In this document: piece by piece, positions 44,611 to 56,775 of the stretch
Numbering within the stretch: the stretch's first letter is position 1
Layout: every line of letters starts with the position of its first letter
Assembly (NCBI GenBank): GCA_029990175.1
Contig: JARKIP010000022.1
Span: 23,596,001-23,660,000 of the forward strand
Direction of reading: 5' to 3'
DNA from: Petunia secreta
Taxonomy: Eukaryota > Streptophyta > Magnoliopsida > Solanales > Solanaceae
Length of the DNA: 64,000 nt
Program-made: the position numbers and the translations under genes
Notes under the pieces: model-generated
The model's database searches: none
The model's input: only the letters and a program-made list of their open reading frames with translations
Told to the model about the DNA's origin: nothing

Positions 44611-46390
44611 CACTACCAAATCAGCTCGAATTTTTATGAATAAAATAATAATTTTTTAAAAAACACTTTTCCAACCGGTTTCGGACCAAATAGGACCGAC
44701 TTTTTTTTTAATATAATAATAATTTTTTAATTATAAACTTTCAATCAGAATCGGTCCGAAATTTTTTGAATAAAATATTTTTTTTAAAACTTGGTTGGAG
44801 AATGTTATAAACACGGGCAAACAAATTTGATTTTCTCTTTCTTTTACTTTCCTTCTCTTTCTCTCCACTCTCTTCCTCTCTACTCTCAAAATAATCCCAC
44901 TCTCAAAAACAGAAAAAAACAGTCTCTTTCTCTCAAATCATCCGTTAAATCAAGTAAGTTTATTTCAAATCTTTCATTTTTCTCAATTCTTTCATCCTAT
45001 AATAATAAATCATAACCCAATTTTTTTACAGTCAAAATAGCGAAGAAGTCCACCATATCGGCGGTGGTGCGTAGGTCTCCAACGGAATAGTCCACTCATT
45101 TTTTGTTTCAGGTTAGTTTTTGATTTTTTTTTTCTTTTCTATAAAAGTATAACTTTTGAGTTTCTATGCAAATATGTTGTTGCTTGTTTTTTCCGGATGT
45201 TGCTTAAGAAATTGGTTTTAGTATCTACTAATCTAAATTGGGGGTCTTGTGGTTGGTCCGTATTTATTTTATCATTGTTCCATGTTGTTGGTTAGCCTAA
45301 TCTTAATAATATTATTTAGGGATTATTGTGAAGTGATATTCCAAAGTTAACATGTGTTTAGAAAGACGGTATTTGGAAAAGTTAGATAAAGTTAGAAAGA
45401 GGATATTTAGAAAAGTATTTATTTATTTTTTCCTAACCCTCACGATGAAGTTAGAAAAAGGATATTTGGAAAAGTAAGTGTACTTTGTAAATTAATACAC
45501 TTTGGTTATAGCAATGGATGGCATTTGATGAAGGAAAAAATAGAAAAATCATTGCAACACATAGTAGTATTAGTAAGAATCGGATTTGGATGAAGAAGTT
45601 GAATCTGTTGAGAGGGAAGAATTACAAGAAATCGTTAGTATAATATTACATGTATATCTTCCCAACTTCTGTTAAGATATTACTATGGCGTAGAATATTC
45701 TATTGGAATATTATTTGTAAATTTTGACGTAAAATAATGATTACTTTATTCTCATTACTTTGTTGGACTGTTCTATTGGAATATTATTAATAAATGTTGA
45801 GGAAGTAGAATCTTTTTGCGACTCTTTGAAATTTGTTTAGTATTTATAAGGAATTGTGGCCGGATATTATTGGATGTTTCTTGTTTTGAATTGATAGGTA
45901 GTGCCTGCTCTAATTGCAGGTTTTATTTTGCAGTGTTTATTGGTCGAATTGATCAAAAATTTGGTTAAATTTTTTTTCAAATTTATTCATCTTCGACTAA
46001 ATCGGTGGGAAATTTGAAAAAAAAATAGATCAAGAATATTTCCCACCAAATCGGTGGGAAATGTGAAAAATAATTAGATCAAGAACATTTCACACTGAAA
46101 CGGTGGGAAAATTTGAAAAAAAAAATTAGATCAAGAACATTTCACACTGAAACGGTGGGAAAATTTGAAAAAAAAAAATTAGATCAAGAACATTCCGATC
46201 TAGCGAGCAAAAGAAACGGTCGACTTCCCACAGACTGCGGTCGGATGGCCCGACCGATTCGGTCGAAAATTTTTTCCCACCAGCAATTTTCTGACTGCAC
46301 TTATCAGGTCGAAAATCGGTGGGAAACTCGTGATTATCGATCGATGTCTAACCGTTTTGGCAGTCCGAAAAGGGCATATTTTTAGTAGTA
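44611..46390. mobile_element. CACTA-like non-autonomous element, 1780 bp
   Basis: Starts CACTACCAAATC and ends TTTTTAGTAGTA, an imperfect CACTA-type inverted end with a terminal base change. The 3-bp TAG lies on both sides (44608-44610 and 46391-46393). The interior has repeated GGTCGGAAA/ATCGGTGGGAAA words near both ends, as in CACTA subterminal regions. No transposase was seen. A CT-rich stretch with an open 74-codon run (44791-45015) is not convincing as a gene. Confidence 0.75.
45995..46195. repeat. Tandem subterminal repeats (about 54 bp, 3-4 copies)
   Basis: Units of CGGTGGGAAAATTTGAAAAA followed by TTAGATCAAGAACATTTC and CACTGAAA, the copies differing in A-tract length. They lie within the CACTA-like element close to its right end. 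Confidence 0.85.
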
Positions 46391-46655
46391 TAGGGTAACC
46401 CTCCTATAGGATTCGAATCAGTTCTGTTGAATCTGTTTCCACTTTCAAAGGAAGTAAATTGTGCTGGATTGCTTGGAGAAGGCCCTGCCTGAGAACCAAT
46501 AGTTCTGAGTGTATGGAAGAGTGAGCATGAACTTTACCATTAAAGGCTAGAATCATGTCACTCATATGATTTGTCATAAGGCCTCCCATGCCACCATGCT
46601 GACTGGATTATTTAAAAGCCCCATCTGCATTAAGTTTATAAAAACCTAATGGATA

Positions 46656-48019
46656 CAGTGATACTTTTGGTGTGACGTATTACTTTATTAGCTAAATCCT
46701 TGAATTCTAAAGTTGTATTTTTAGCTCGTTAAGTAGGAACATATAGTTTTGTATTATTCCAAATATTTGTATTTCTATTAAACCAGATGTTCCAACTTAT
46801 TATTTTGTTAAATATAAGAAAATGTAATTATTTTCTAAATAAGTCAAACCAGAAAAAAATAAGGTCACATAGAATCTAAAATGTGTTACCTAAATGAGTC
46901 ATACTGGCATCCTTCCGATTTTATTTTATTCATATCATAATGAAACCTTGAAATTTCAACATGAAATGGTGATAGATTTCTATTATTCGTAAGTAGTCCT
47001 TATTGGGTAAATTAGTAATCATGATTAATATTTACATATTTTGTTATTGTACTTACTTAATATTTTTAATTCGTACAAAAAATTTATTATATTTGTAAGG
47101 TAAATTTGCAACACACTGAATCTTCCTTCAACAAATTTTAAATTGTTATTACAATAGTAGATAAGTTAATTTTATAATATTAGAATTCAAAAAGGTTAGC
47201 TATATATTAAACTCAAGATATGTTAGTCAAACTAAATAATATAAGCTAATATAATGGATTAATTATTTACCTTTTTTGTGCGAATTGATCATGTTTACAC
47301 CTGATATTGAAATTTTAAGCACATTTTTATGGTATATTGAAATTTTGAGTGTTTTTACAGAATTACCTGGAAACTTCTCCTTTCACGCTTTTTCTCTCTA
47401 AAGTATGATGCGATCATCTACGATGCTCCCACATCTCCTCCTTCTTTAACTACAATGACTTCTCGCCGGAGCATCCACATAGCTATCCATCAGTACCTCC
47501 TACACCACCTTCTCTCCACCCCTCCCCTCCCTGCAAACTCTCTCACTCTTCTTTAAACCTCATCGATTCTTCACTTCACTTCGACCTTGATCTTGAATGT
47601 TACCCCATCCTTCCTCCCCCTTCTGATGAATCTGGTAAACTTAAAAGCTTGCCATGTTAATTGTGTTTTGTTCCTATTTGAGCATAAATAAATGATCCAA
47701 TCCGAAAAGATAATGATTAACTAATGTCGGTTAAGTTTGTTAATTGGGCTAACTAATTTCATCTCTCTTCTGCAACACAGACAACCTCTAATTTATATAT
47801 TTATGGTATGTTTGCAAACATAAAATTATTGAATCCTTCATCTATTACTGTTTGTTACGAGAGATATATGTGATTGTCATAAATTTGATTTGGTATTTAA
47901 GCATAGATATTTTCTGCTATTTCTAGCTCGAGTTTCTCTGATTCGGAAACTAAGAAGATATGATGGAGACTTGTACAGAAAGACCGGGATGTAGAGAGAA
48001 AAAGAAAAACTGAGGATAT
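46656..48019. other. Mostly intergenic; possible gene fragment at 47435-47645
   Basis: No full gene. On the plus strand 47435-47637 reads a proline-rich, exon-like run (DFSPEHPHSYPSVPPTPPS, later LECYPILPPPSDESGK) followed by GGTAAAC, a possible splice donor. I do not recognise the protein and found no further exon. Confidence 0.3.
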
Positions 48020-48324
48020 CTGGCCTCAGTTATTTGCAATATGTACAAAGCATTTGGACTCACTATATGAATAAGCACGGCCGGATTACCGTAATATTAT
48101 ATTTTTCTGTGGGCTTTTGTAGATGAGTGAAACGAGGATGACCTGACCTCACTTATTTGCAAAATATACATAATATTTTAGCTCACTATATGAATAATTA
48201 TGGACTGGTTATCTTGATGTTCTGTTGTCTTGTGGACTTTTGTGGATGAGCAATGTGATAACGATCTGACCTCAGTTATTTACAAAATATACAAGGTATT
48301 TTGGCTCACTGTATGAATAGGTAA
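48020..48324. repeat. 123-bp tandem repeat, about 2.5 copies
   Basis: Units begin at 48020, 48143 and 48266 with CTGRCCTCA and TTATTT, then GCTCACTATATGAATA and, in the full units, TTTTGTRGATGAG. Both spacings are exactly 123 bp; identity between copies is moderate. Confidence 0.85.
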
Positions 48325-48710
48325 GTCTAAAATTCATGAATTTTAAAAAAAATTCAAATTCATTGGGCTAGTTCATTTTAATTCACTTCAAAATGATGAG
48401 CCTACTGTAATTAGGCTAGCATATAATGGATGTCATCTTATACAAAAGGCCCATACTTGTGCCACATGGCAAGTGATATGGCGTGCCAAGTCAAATAAAA
48501 ATACTAATAGGATCATGCCACATGACAAATGACGTGGCGATCCAAGTCAAAACCAGAAGGTCAATGAAAATTTGTCATATGTACAAGTGACATGTTCTAG
48601 CCACTCAAATATGGACGTGTCACTACGTAAATATGACTTTTCATGTAATTCTAGTCAAACGATCAAATCAAAGCAAAGGATACCTCATCACAACCACTCC
48701 ATCCCACAAC

Positions 48711-48718
48711 TATAAATA
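48711..48718 (+). promoter_or_regulatory. TATA-like box in the putative J LTR
   Basis: TATAAATA about 90-100 bases after the duplicated block and before a GGAGGGGGAATTG stretch; its position fits an LTR promoter. Confidence 0.45.
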
Positions 48719-49049
48719 GGGCATCATTATTCACTTGAAGGAGGGGGAATTGTTAACAAGAAGCAACAAGGAACTCGTGGATCAAAGGGCGCAAGTTTCT
48801 ATAAAGCTGAAAGGAGTTATATATTTCTCTACAAATTCTAAGGATTCAAATACCAAGACGAAATTTAAAGATCAAGGCACTTGGATCTCTACAGTAAAAA
48901 TATAAATTTGAAAAGATGAATCTGGGGGAATTTTAGCGATTGTACTACTCATATATTGAAATCAAATACTATACTTATTACAATAGTTTTCTATCTTGCT
49001 AGTTATTTTGTTATTGTATATTTACTTGTTACAAGTTTTGCCTTGCCCA

Positions 49050-49950
49050 GTGGGACAATCTCAAGCTCTCATCTCAAATTTTCAACTCACAAAGTTCAAT
49101 AACATTGAGATGCCTTTCAAACACAACAATTTAAAATTTAATGTTGCGAAACTTGCTAGCTCCAAGTTTTCCTCTTATCCTGAAAGCATCTCGAATGCTA
49201 CTAGGGAAAGCTTTGGACCAGTTACAGTGAGCAAATTGAGCTTTCTAGGACAACAAGCACTCCAAGTGCCACTGTATCAACTCTATCTTTCAGTTCTTCA
49301 TCTCCAAAGGATCAGGATCCTGCACTAGAGGATTGGGTAAAGGCAACAGATTGTTGAAATCGCTAAGGGGACTTGGCTCGGCTTAGCTCTGAATCTTAGA
49401 ATTCAGTCGTGAAGAGAGATGATGATGATTCGAGCGCTATATCGTCCTCAACCAAACAAGAAGCACCAGCTAAGAAAATCCAAGTCTATGCTGATGGGTG
49501 ATACAAATTGATCAACTAAACAAGCTTAATATGGGAATGATCAAGGACAAGTACGAGATTTCTAAGTCTTCTCTCCTATATACGAAGTCGTACATTGCAA
49601 TGATTGATAGCTTAAAAATGCATGCTGGAGGCCATGAGTCTATGAATGTTGACGCTTCATCATTGAACTTCACAACAAAGGTAAACATGAAATAAAGCAT
49701 GAAGACAACTTCCTTTAAGGACAAACCAAATCAAAAGTCGACTTTAAAAGAGAGGGTTCCCAGAGTCTGATGTTCATGAAGTTTTGATGAACTTCTACAA
49801 TTAAAGCTCTTTGAGGTACCAAAAATGAAGCGGCCCAATGAAGCTGGAATGACTAATGATCCGAACTATTGCAAGTGTCATCGTCTTCTGGGTCATTCTC
49901 TTGCGAAATATTTCATCTTCAACGAAAAAAGTCATGCAATAACGACTGGA
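49050..49950 (+). pseudogene. Element J gag remnant
   Basis: Fragments resemble Tat-lineage gag: IKDKYE followed by YTKSYIAMIDSLKM (about 49540-49620), and YCKCHRLLGHSLAK (about 49868-49910), a decayed knuckle-like block usually placed before protease. Frames change repeatedly. Confidence 0.6.
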
Positions 49951-50815
49951 AGACTGTACTTGAAGATGAAATAGAAAATGCGAACTAGCTCTTCTATTAT
50001 ATATTTTTTTTCTTGCAAGATCATATGGTGACCTGCAACTTTGCTGATGGATGCAGAGATAATGACGTCTAATTAATTTGGCGACTTTGATCATGTTTCA
50101 ACAAAAGGATTCTTATATCTCCCAAAGACAAGTAGGCCGAACATAGAGAAGGTATCATCAGAAGAAGGTTAAGCACAAATTGATCAAGTATGAAGAAGGT
50201 TGGATTCTTATAACTCGACGAAGATGATACAAAGAAAATTCATGAACTGAATCACCTAAACAACCAACTAGACCATAGATAGTGAAAATGTAAATAAGAA
50301 ATAGAAATCATACGTCCATTAAAGGCAAATATTGAAGTTCACCATCACCAAAAGCCATGTTTTCCGGTGACTTTGCTAGAATCCTTCCCTGCTAATTCCA
50401 TATGAAGACATCTAAAGATGATATCAAGGCGTCATGTAGTATTGATAATAAAAAATAAGAAAAGAGTGAAAGTCCAGAGTCTTCGTTGCCTACAAAATCA
50501 TATAAGCTCACAAAACCTTTACCTCAATAAGAAAATGCTTGTGATATAAAGTTCACCTTAAAAAATGATGATATGTTACTTAGAGAAAATTCCTCACAAT
50601 CATCCGTTGTTCGTAGTTAGTCATGTGAATGACCATAAGGTAAATAGAGTTTGATTGATAGAGGATCTGATGTAAACATTTTTCTTATTCTAAGAATGAA
50701 AGAACCTGGTATCTCGACTGATGAATTGACAGAAAGTTGCTTGATGTTTAAAAGATTCAAAGAACGGGGGTAAAGGGCTATAGGTTCCACAAATATTGAC
50801 ATCAGCACTAGAGAG

Positions 50816-51663
50816 ATGACTTTAAGCATATGGCTACATGTAACTGCCTCAAAGATAACATATAACATCTTGTTGGGTAGGACATGGACACACATTAATA
50901 AAGTAGTAACATCTACCTACACCCAATGCTTGAAATATTATGAGGGTAGAGTCGAAAAGACGACCATTGTTGATGACAAGCCATTTATTGAAGCTGAGGT
51001 GCACTTCGCTGACAAAATATTTTAATTTAAAAATACCGTAAAAGTTGTTAAATGACCAAAGATACTGAGCTTGAAACTAAAAGATCTGAGGCGGCAGTTG
51101 GTAAAGGAAAAGTTGTACTGGATCGAGATCAAATCCGCTCCAATCAAAGTAAAGTACAAAAGTCAAACATTGCAACTTCAAGCAAGCAAATAAGTCATGT
51201 GTTCTGCTACATAACAAAGGTGAAGAAGGTCAATCATAGTCTACAAAGTAATATGATGAAAGTATTAGCCTTTCCTATTAAGCGAATTGATGCAATGAGG
51301 TTATCTTCACAGTAGCTTTGAAACTGCACGGCCCAGAATCTACAGCCAAATGTAGTACTCCCTACCAAGGATACAAAGGAGGGTTTTGATCTAGATTCTT
51401 AAAAGATACTTGCAAAGGCCAAATATGATCTAAATGAGCCAATTATGTTAGGGAAGCTCCTACCTGAAAGTGACATGAAGAAATCATATGAAGGTTTAGT
51501 TTACAGGAAACCCTACCAGTTCATATCTCTAGAAGAAGGGAAAACAACAACTACATCACTACTGAAGAATAGTCTGAAACTTCTACCAAGAGGCATTCTA
51601 TCTTTGATCGGCTTGGAAAACCTTCTTCAAAGAGTATTCTTGCAGTGTTTTGGAGATGATTAA
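50816..51663 (+). pseudogene. Element J protease end and linker remnant
   Basis: ITYNILLGRTWTHINKVV (about 50848-50905), then KPFIEAEVHFAD, the usual end of the protease part in Tat-like polyproteins. The linker at 51445-51663 (LGKLLPE, GLVYRKP, ILSLIGL-like blocks) precedes a direct jump to integrase. Confidence 0.7.
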
Positions 51664-52400
51664 TATACTTCAAGCTATGCAAGAAGCCCATTATATGGTA
51701 TGTGGATCACATCACTCTAGGCAAAAACATCACTTCTACATAAAGATGATCGGATACTACTAGATGATTTTCGAAAAAGATTGCTTGGACCATGTTCGTG
51801 GATGCAAAGCTTTCCAGTTTTCTATGCAAATTATATAACTCAACCATTGAAGTGTTACACCCAACTGTCACATCTTGGCCATATGATGTGTGCGGGTTAA
51901 ATGTTGACCATTGCCAAAGTCTTCAAGAGGACACTTGTTCATATTAACTTAAACTGACAATTTCTCAAAATGGGCAGAAGTTGTCACTCTTAAGGAAGTG
52001 AAACAATATAATGTTGCAAATTTCATCAGAGTAAATATCGTCTACCACTTCGGCATTTATATTATAATGGATGATGAGAAGCCATTTTATAATAGGCCGA
52101 TGAATAAAATTTTTGATTTCTTTGGCTTCAAGCAACATAAGTCTTCTATGTAAAATGCTTCCACCAATAGTCTAGCTGAAGCGTTCAATAAGAATATGTC
52201 CAACTTGTTGAATAAGATTATGTCTAAATCCAATCGTGATTGGCATGAAAGGATGAAAGAAGCTTTATAGTCATATAGCACGACTCATTGTACGCCATCG
52301 CAGGAAAATCCTTACTTATTTTATAGAGTCGAGGCAGTTCCGCCACTTGAGCGTCAATGCCATCATTGTGACTTGCTATCCAAGAAGGGCTAAATGTTGA
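51664..52400 (+). pseudogene. Element J integrase remnant
   Basis: A zinc-finger-like region is decayed at 51664-51850. Core blocks: KWAEVVTLKEVKQYNVANFI (about 51968-52027), IIMDDEKPFYN (Asp region), NSLAEAFNKNMSNLL (Glu region) and DWHERMKEAL. Several stops. The strong match to Tat-lineage integrase is from memory of the family. Confidence 0.8.
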
Positions 52401-53689
52401 ATAAAATGCTCACTTGAACCTTGAAGAGCTAGACATCCTTGATGTGAAAAGACATGAAGCTCAGCAAAGTCTTGAATGTTATCAAGGTCATTTGTCTCTT
52501 TGCTTTCAATAAAAAGGTACACCGAAATTCCTAAGTTGCTGATTTCTTACGGTACGAAGGCCTCTCATCACTTCACACAAATCTAGGAGCAAATGGGCAG
52601 CTTGGTGTCAAAGCATCCTGGGTTCACGCAAGATCTGGGGAAGCAAATCTCGGAGCAAATGTACTTCAAAATGGGACAGGCCATAATTTGTGCAAGAAGC
52701 ACATTCAAGTGGTGCTTATAAGTTTGTTGATGCTGAAGGAACATGAATCAGCCTAATCAAACCGAAATTCTTGGAGAAGTATCATCATTAAAGAAAGTTT
52801 CTCCTTTAGGCACGAGCATATACTAAAAGTATGACCTAGCAAAAGGAGTTCAAATAGTGTTTAACCAAAGAAATATCCTATACGTTGAAAACCTCGAAAG
52901 GGGCGACCTAGGTAAAAGTTAGGATACCAAAACGAATAACAAAAATAGAAAAAGAGCCCACTAGGTTGAAAATTGAGGTGGCGTATGACTATAATAACCC
53001 ACATGATGATTTGTACTACATAATTAGTTCATCATTTTCATCGAGGTATATAAGCAACTTAGAGTATCATTCTAAGTCCATTCACATTTATTATGAAAAA
53101 AGGATTTGGCATGACGTGATTATTAAATTAAGTTGACGATGCCTCATTGATCGTTTTAAAAAATATAGGCATCCATCACAAAAATATAAAAGAAATGTTA
53201 TTTTCGTTGATCTTAATCTCTACTTTTTGTGAATTCAAGTGCCTTGCAATTTGATTGCACATACATTAAATTATGAATATTTTGGCAAAATCGTGCAAAG
53301 TTGTAAATCTGAACATGACTAGATTTAAACGTTCAATTCAAAAACTCACCTAGAACAATTCTGAGGTGCTTAATTCAAAATTTTGGATTTTTTATAGATC
53401 ATGAAGTCCAGTTTCTATGAAATCAAACGACTTGTGATTATTTTTGTGATACCGCGCAAAGATGAAAATGAAAATGCCAAAAGATAAACCTAACATGAAA
53501 AAAATACACCATGAACGATTGTGAAGTTATTTATTTATAAATTTTGGATATGTTGTTGATCTTGAAGTCTAACTTTTGGAATATTAAACTTCTCGTGATT
53601 CGGACATTCATACAACAAGATATGAATTTTCTTCTACAAGTACGCCGTGTTGTTAAAATGCAATGTGAAAATTCATGGCACAATGAAAA
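52401..53689 (+). other. 3' end of element J and unassigned AT-rich sequence
   Basis: About 52887-52985 contains the run GAAAACCTCGAAAGGGGCGA and CCTAGGTAAAAGTTAGG, typical of the 3' untranslated part of Tat-like elements. Beyond about 53100 the sequence may be the 3' LTR, but no clear match to 48400-49035 was found. No gene is supported. Confidence 0.45.
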
Positions 53690-55443
53690 GAACATAATAT
53701 AATCCAAAAAGATAAAACATATCTTTTTATGATTAAAATAATATTCGCTACTCAATCAAATGGAAGAAAAAGAAATGAAAATAAGATGATGTTCATAGCC
53801 TAATCTAAAGACTACTTATAATTGATCATGTCTTGACAACTAGCTTCCAAGAGTTCAATCTTTTCTTCCAAATGAGCAGAATCAACAACATTCGACAAAT
53901 CCTTGCTATCATAGGAAGAAATATCACCCTCATAAGCTGAAACTTTGGATTGGATCTTCTCAGTCTTTTTTGAGCGGCTTTGATAACAGTTTCAAGATCA
54001 TTCTTCTCCATTTATAGCTTTTTCAAGTTTCTTAATTTCTTCTTACTTGAATAATTCAAGATGCTCTCTGGCCTTAAAAATCTACTCTAAATTCTTTGCC
54101 TCGCTCGTCCTATCAGCCAAGTAGGAGCCTTCTTGAACATATAAAGCAGCAAGCTCTAAAAAGGGAATCTATTAAGCCCTTCAAGGATAAAAAATCAGCA
54201 ATATTTGATACGTGCATCTGCTAAAAGATTACGATTTCCTCCTCAAAATGCAAAGTAGTATCTAATTTTGGTATGGAAATCTCGTTCTAAATTTCCTCCC
54301 AAAAACCACAAATATATTTCTTTTTTCGGTTAAAGTCGACACTCCTTCCTTCAAAAATACATATGCAGCATTTGGCTTTCGGTTAAGCCCTTATCAAGGA
54401 AAGCAGAGGATACCTCTCACTCCAGTTTAGCATAAGCATGTTCAACACTATTTGGCCGCACAAAAAGAAGAAAATGATTAGTTAATTCGTTTAGTTATAG
54501 CTTAAATTTTCCGCTACAAATTGTAAGTTTCCTTGAAGAACTTCCAGTGCTATGGACCTCAAACACACTTCCATTAGTGTCTTGCAGCTTTTCTAAACGT
54601 TCTTTTTTGTGCTTCCAACAATTATTTCCATTGATGTTCCCTTCCTTGTCTTCGAGTAGTCGCTTATTCGTAGATTATACATCTTTCTCATGGAAATTTA
54701 ATGAAAGAGATTAGTTATCCCCTTGGTTGTCTTGAACACGTATCATCTCTTCACTTGGAACCTCTGTAGTAACTTGGGGTCCCCTGCCTTGTTCTTTGCA
54801 ATGTACCGATGATTTAGTCTTCGAATTAAGAGGCTTGTCAACCACTAGGATCTGATCGCTATGCTCTTGATATACATCCTCTAATGATGAACTTATGACT
54901 GGTCCAATAACATCCACCAAGAATTACAGGTTGTTGTCAAAAAAGCTTACACGTATCTTAATAAAATTTATTCATGGATGCATAGGATTTATTCATACTA
55001 GACGTGACAGGAGGAAAAGTCGACCTTGACTTAGAATACTCAGCACAAAAAGTCATGAAATTTTTTTCCCTTCTTCCAAAGGTACAATTCCGAGATCCGG
55101 AATAAAGTAGTTGGGACATCTTGAAGCAAAAAAATTGTTAGTTGAAACAACGAGTACTATAAGGCTCAATAATGAAGGCAGGTTTACCTCTTAAACAGAT
55201 GATATATCAAGTGAATGGTTATGAAGTAATTTGCCTCGAACTCTTGTGCATTTCTATGGTTAAGATAATGAAATGGATTATACTTTTCAGGCAATTGTGA
55301 AAAGCCATACATCAGCCTCTCTTTTGTTAATATGCTACCTTGCCTCATCCTTCTTAAAATACTTGGCACCAACTTTGCCAAAGTATGCACTCATAAGAGG
55401 AATAGTCAGCCCATATATTAAAGCATAATGAGTTTTAAGTAGT
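53690..55443 (-). pseudogene. Plant mobile domain (PMD) pseudogene, C-terminal part
   Basis: Minus strand, continuing the N-terminal part (61290-60936) across element E. Just left of E it reads THYALIYGLTIPLMSAYFGK, then YFITIHLI and FIIEPYSTRCFN, matching the later half of the plant mobile domain. Further on are a variable segment (54920-54711, with HCKEQGRGPQV) and a Lys/Glu-rich coiled-coil-like tail (54011-53826, starting EKNDLETVIKAAQKR). Stops and frame changes throughout. PMD genes are often transposon-derived, and functional plant copies affect silencing and transposon control. Confidence 0.75.
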
Positions 55444-56759
55444 ATCACGCCCAACTACACCCTAGAAAAAGAGACTAAGCGGTCGCGAAAAATATAGCTC
55501 GGTACTTAAAGTCCCGAGGTCAATTTCACAGAGAACACGACTCCTAGTAGTTAATGTAGCTAAATTATCTACTCAACCAACTTTAAGTTTATATATTTGG
55601 TTTGGTTTTATACTAATACTACTAAACAAGAAAATAAATAACAAGTGTAGAAAGATAGACTTGATTCAAGAGATGTGAAACCTAGGATTGATTTCTGCAA
55701 CTCCTAACTCATGCTAAACTATTGTGATATAAATTTTACCTTACTCTTCCTATTGAACAAGTGCTCCAAGTTTACAACTACTCACTTACGTTAAAAATCA
55801 TAACTTTCATTAATTAACTATTCCAATTAACTAATGAAGATAGGGAGGACTACACGTATGGTTCACAGTAAGGATCAATATTCCTAATCCACCATTTTGA
55901 CGACCTAAGCAATGCCTTTGTTTTAAGTTGAAATACTGCTATCTGTTTAACCCCAACTCATGAATCTATTTCTAGTAATCACAAGAATAAAGGGCACAAT
56001 TAATTAGGGATCCTACCAATTAATAGCAAAGAATTTGTAAACAACATAGATAGGAAGAATTAAAAAAAAATCATTAATAACACAATAATTATCATCACAC
56101 AAGAATGTAGAGTGGGTTAATCAACCCTAGAATGGGTGATTTAGCCACTCATAGTCATGTTCTAAGACAAGAAATAACTATAAGCATTTAAAAATCACAA
56201 TAAGATAGAAAGATGGATGAAGTAGAGCTTTGAATTTTGATCTCCTCTCTTTCTTGCCTCCTTTGGATGTTAATTAGGTCAAAAGTTCTTTCCTCTAATG
56301 TTTCAATGTGTATTTATAATGTTATAAAAAGTCTAGGATAAAATAGCCTTTTCCCGCTCAAGCTAGGACTTCTTAATGTTGAGCGCTACTTCGTATCTCT
56401 TGGTTGCATGCTGGCACAAGCTAAGCACAAACTTTGCTTCGCGTGCCGGGTAGATGCTGAATATATTCTTTGCATGCTGAGGTTGTGCTGACTCAACTTT
56501 CGCACAAGCTACTGAGAGTTAATTTATGTGCTCAAGTTGTGCTGGCATGACTTTGACACAACTTAACTCCAACTTTGCTATTCATTCATGAAACGATCCA
56601 AATCGTCAATTCTCTGGCTAATTTCATCAAAATCAACTCCTACACATTCAAACATCATTATTAAGCTAAATTCACTTTTATAATTCATTTAAGCGCATAA
56701 AGATCACTAAGATACGGGGTAAAATTTACCAAAATATATATCTTATTAGCCAAATATCA
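55444..56759 (-). repeat. Element E 3' LTR
   Basis: About 1316 bp. Its right end is CCAAATATCA; the left end lacks the expected TG. A minus-strand TATA-like ATAAATACAC is near 56311-56320. It is closely similar to 59603-60932 apart from small indels. Confidence 0.9.
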
Positions 56760-56775
56760 CAACCCCACACTTAAT
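56760..56775 (-). other. Element E polypurine tract
   Basis: Reverse complement ATTAAGTGTGGGGTTG directly before the 3' LTR, preceded by GAGGACGAGCAAAAG. Confidence 0.75.

Larger units (their letters stand above)
44371..46655 (-). pseudogene. RNase H-like (RVT_3 type) gene split by a CACTA-like element
   Basis: Minus strand. The first half (46655-46394) has YKLNADGAF with the first catalytic Asp, GGMGGL and VETDSTELI with a later Asp. One stop follows KLNADGAFK and another follows ELIRIL. The second half (44607-44363) has KYKFRQANVAAHLLAKLA, the typical end of this domain. Removing 44611-46390 and one TAG copy leaves the frame continuous. Such domains occur in plant LINE-like retroelements and in solitary RNase H-like genes; which one applies here is unclear. 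The 3' side is cut by element B. Confidence 0.8.
48400..53100 (+). mobile_element. Ty3/gypsy Tat-like element J, degenerate, RT deleted
   Basis: Gag, protease and integrase remnants in that order on the plus strand, without RT or RNase H between protease and integrase. The leading part (about 48400-49035) looks like an LTR, with a duplicated 62-bp block containing GCCACATG and CCAAGTCAAA and a TATAAATA at 48711-48718. Element ends were not resolved. Confidence 0.7.
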
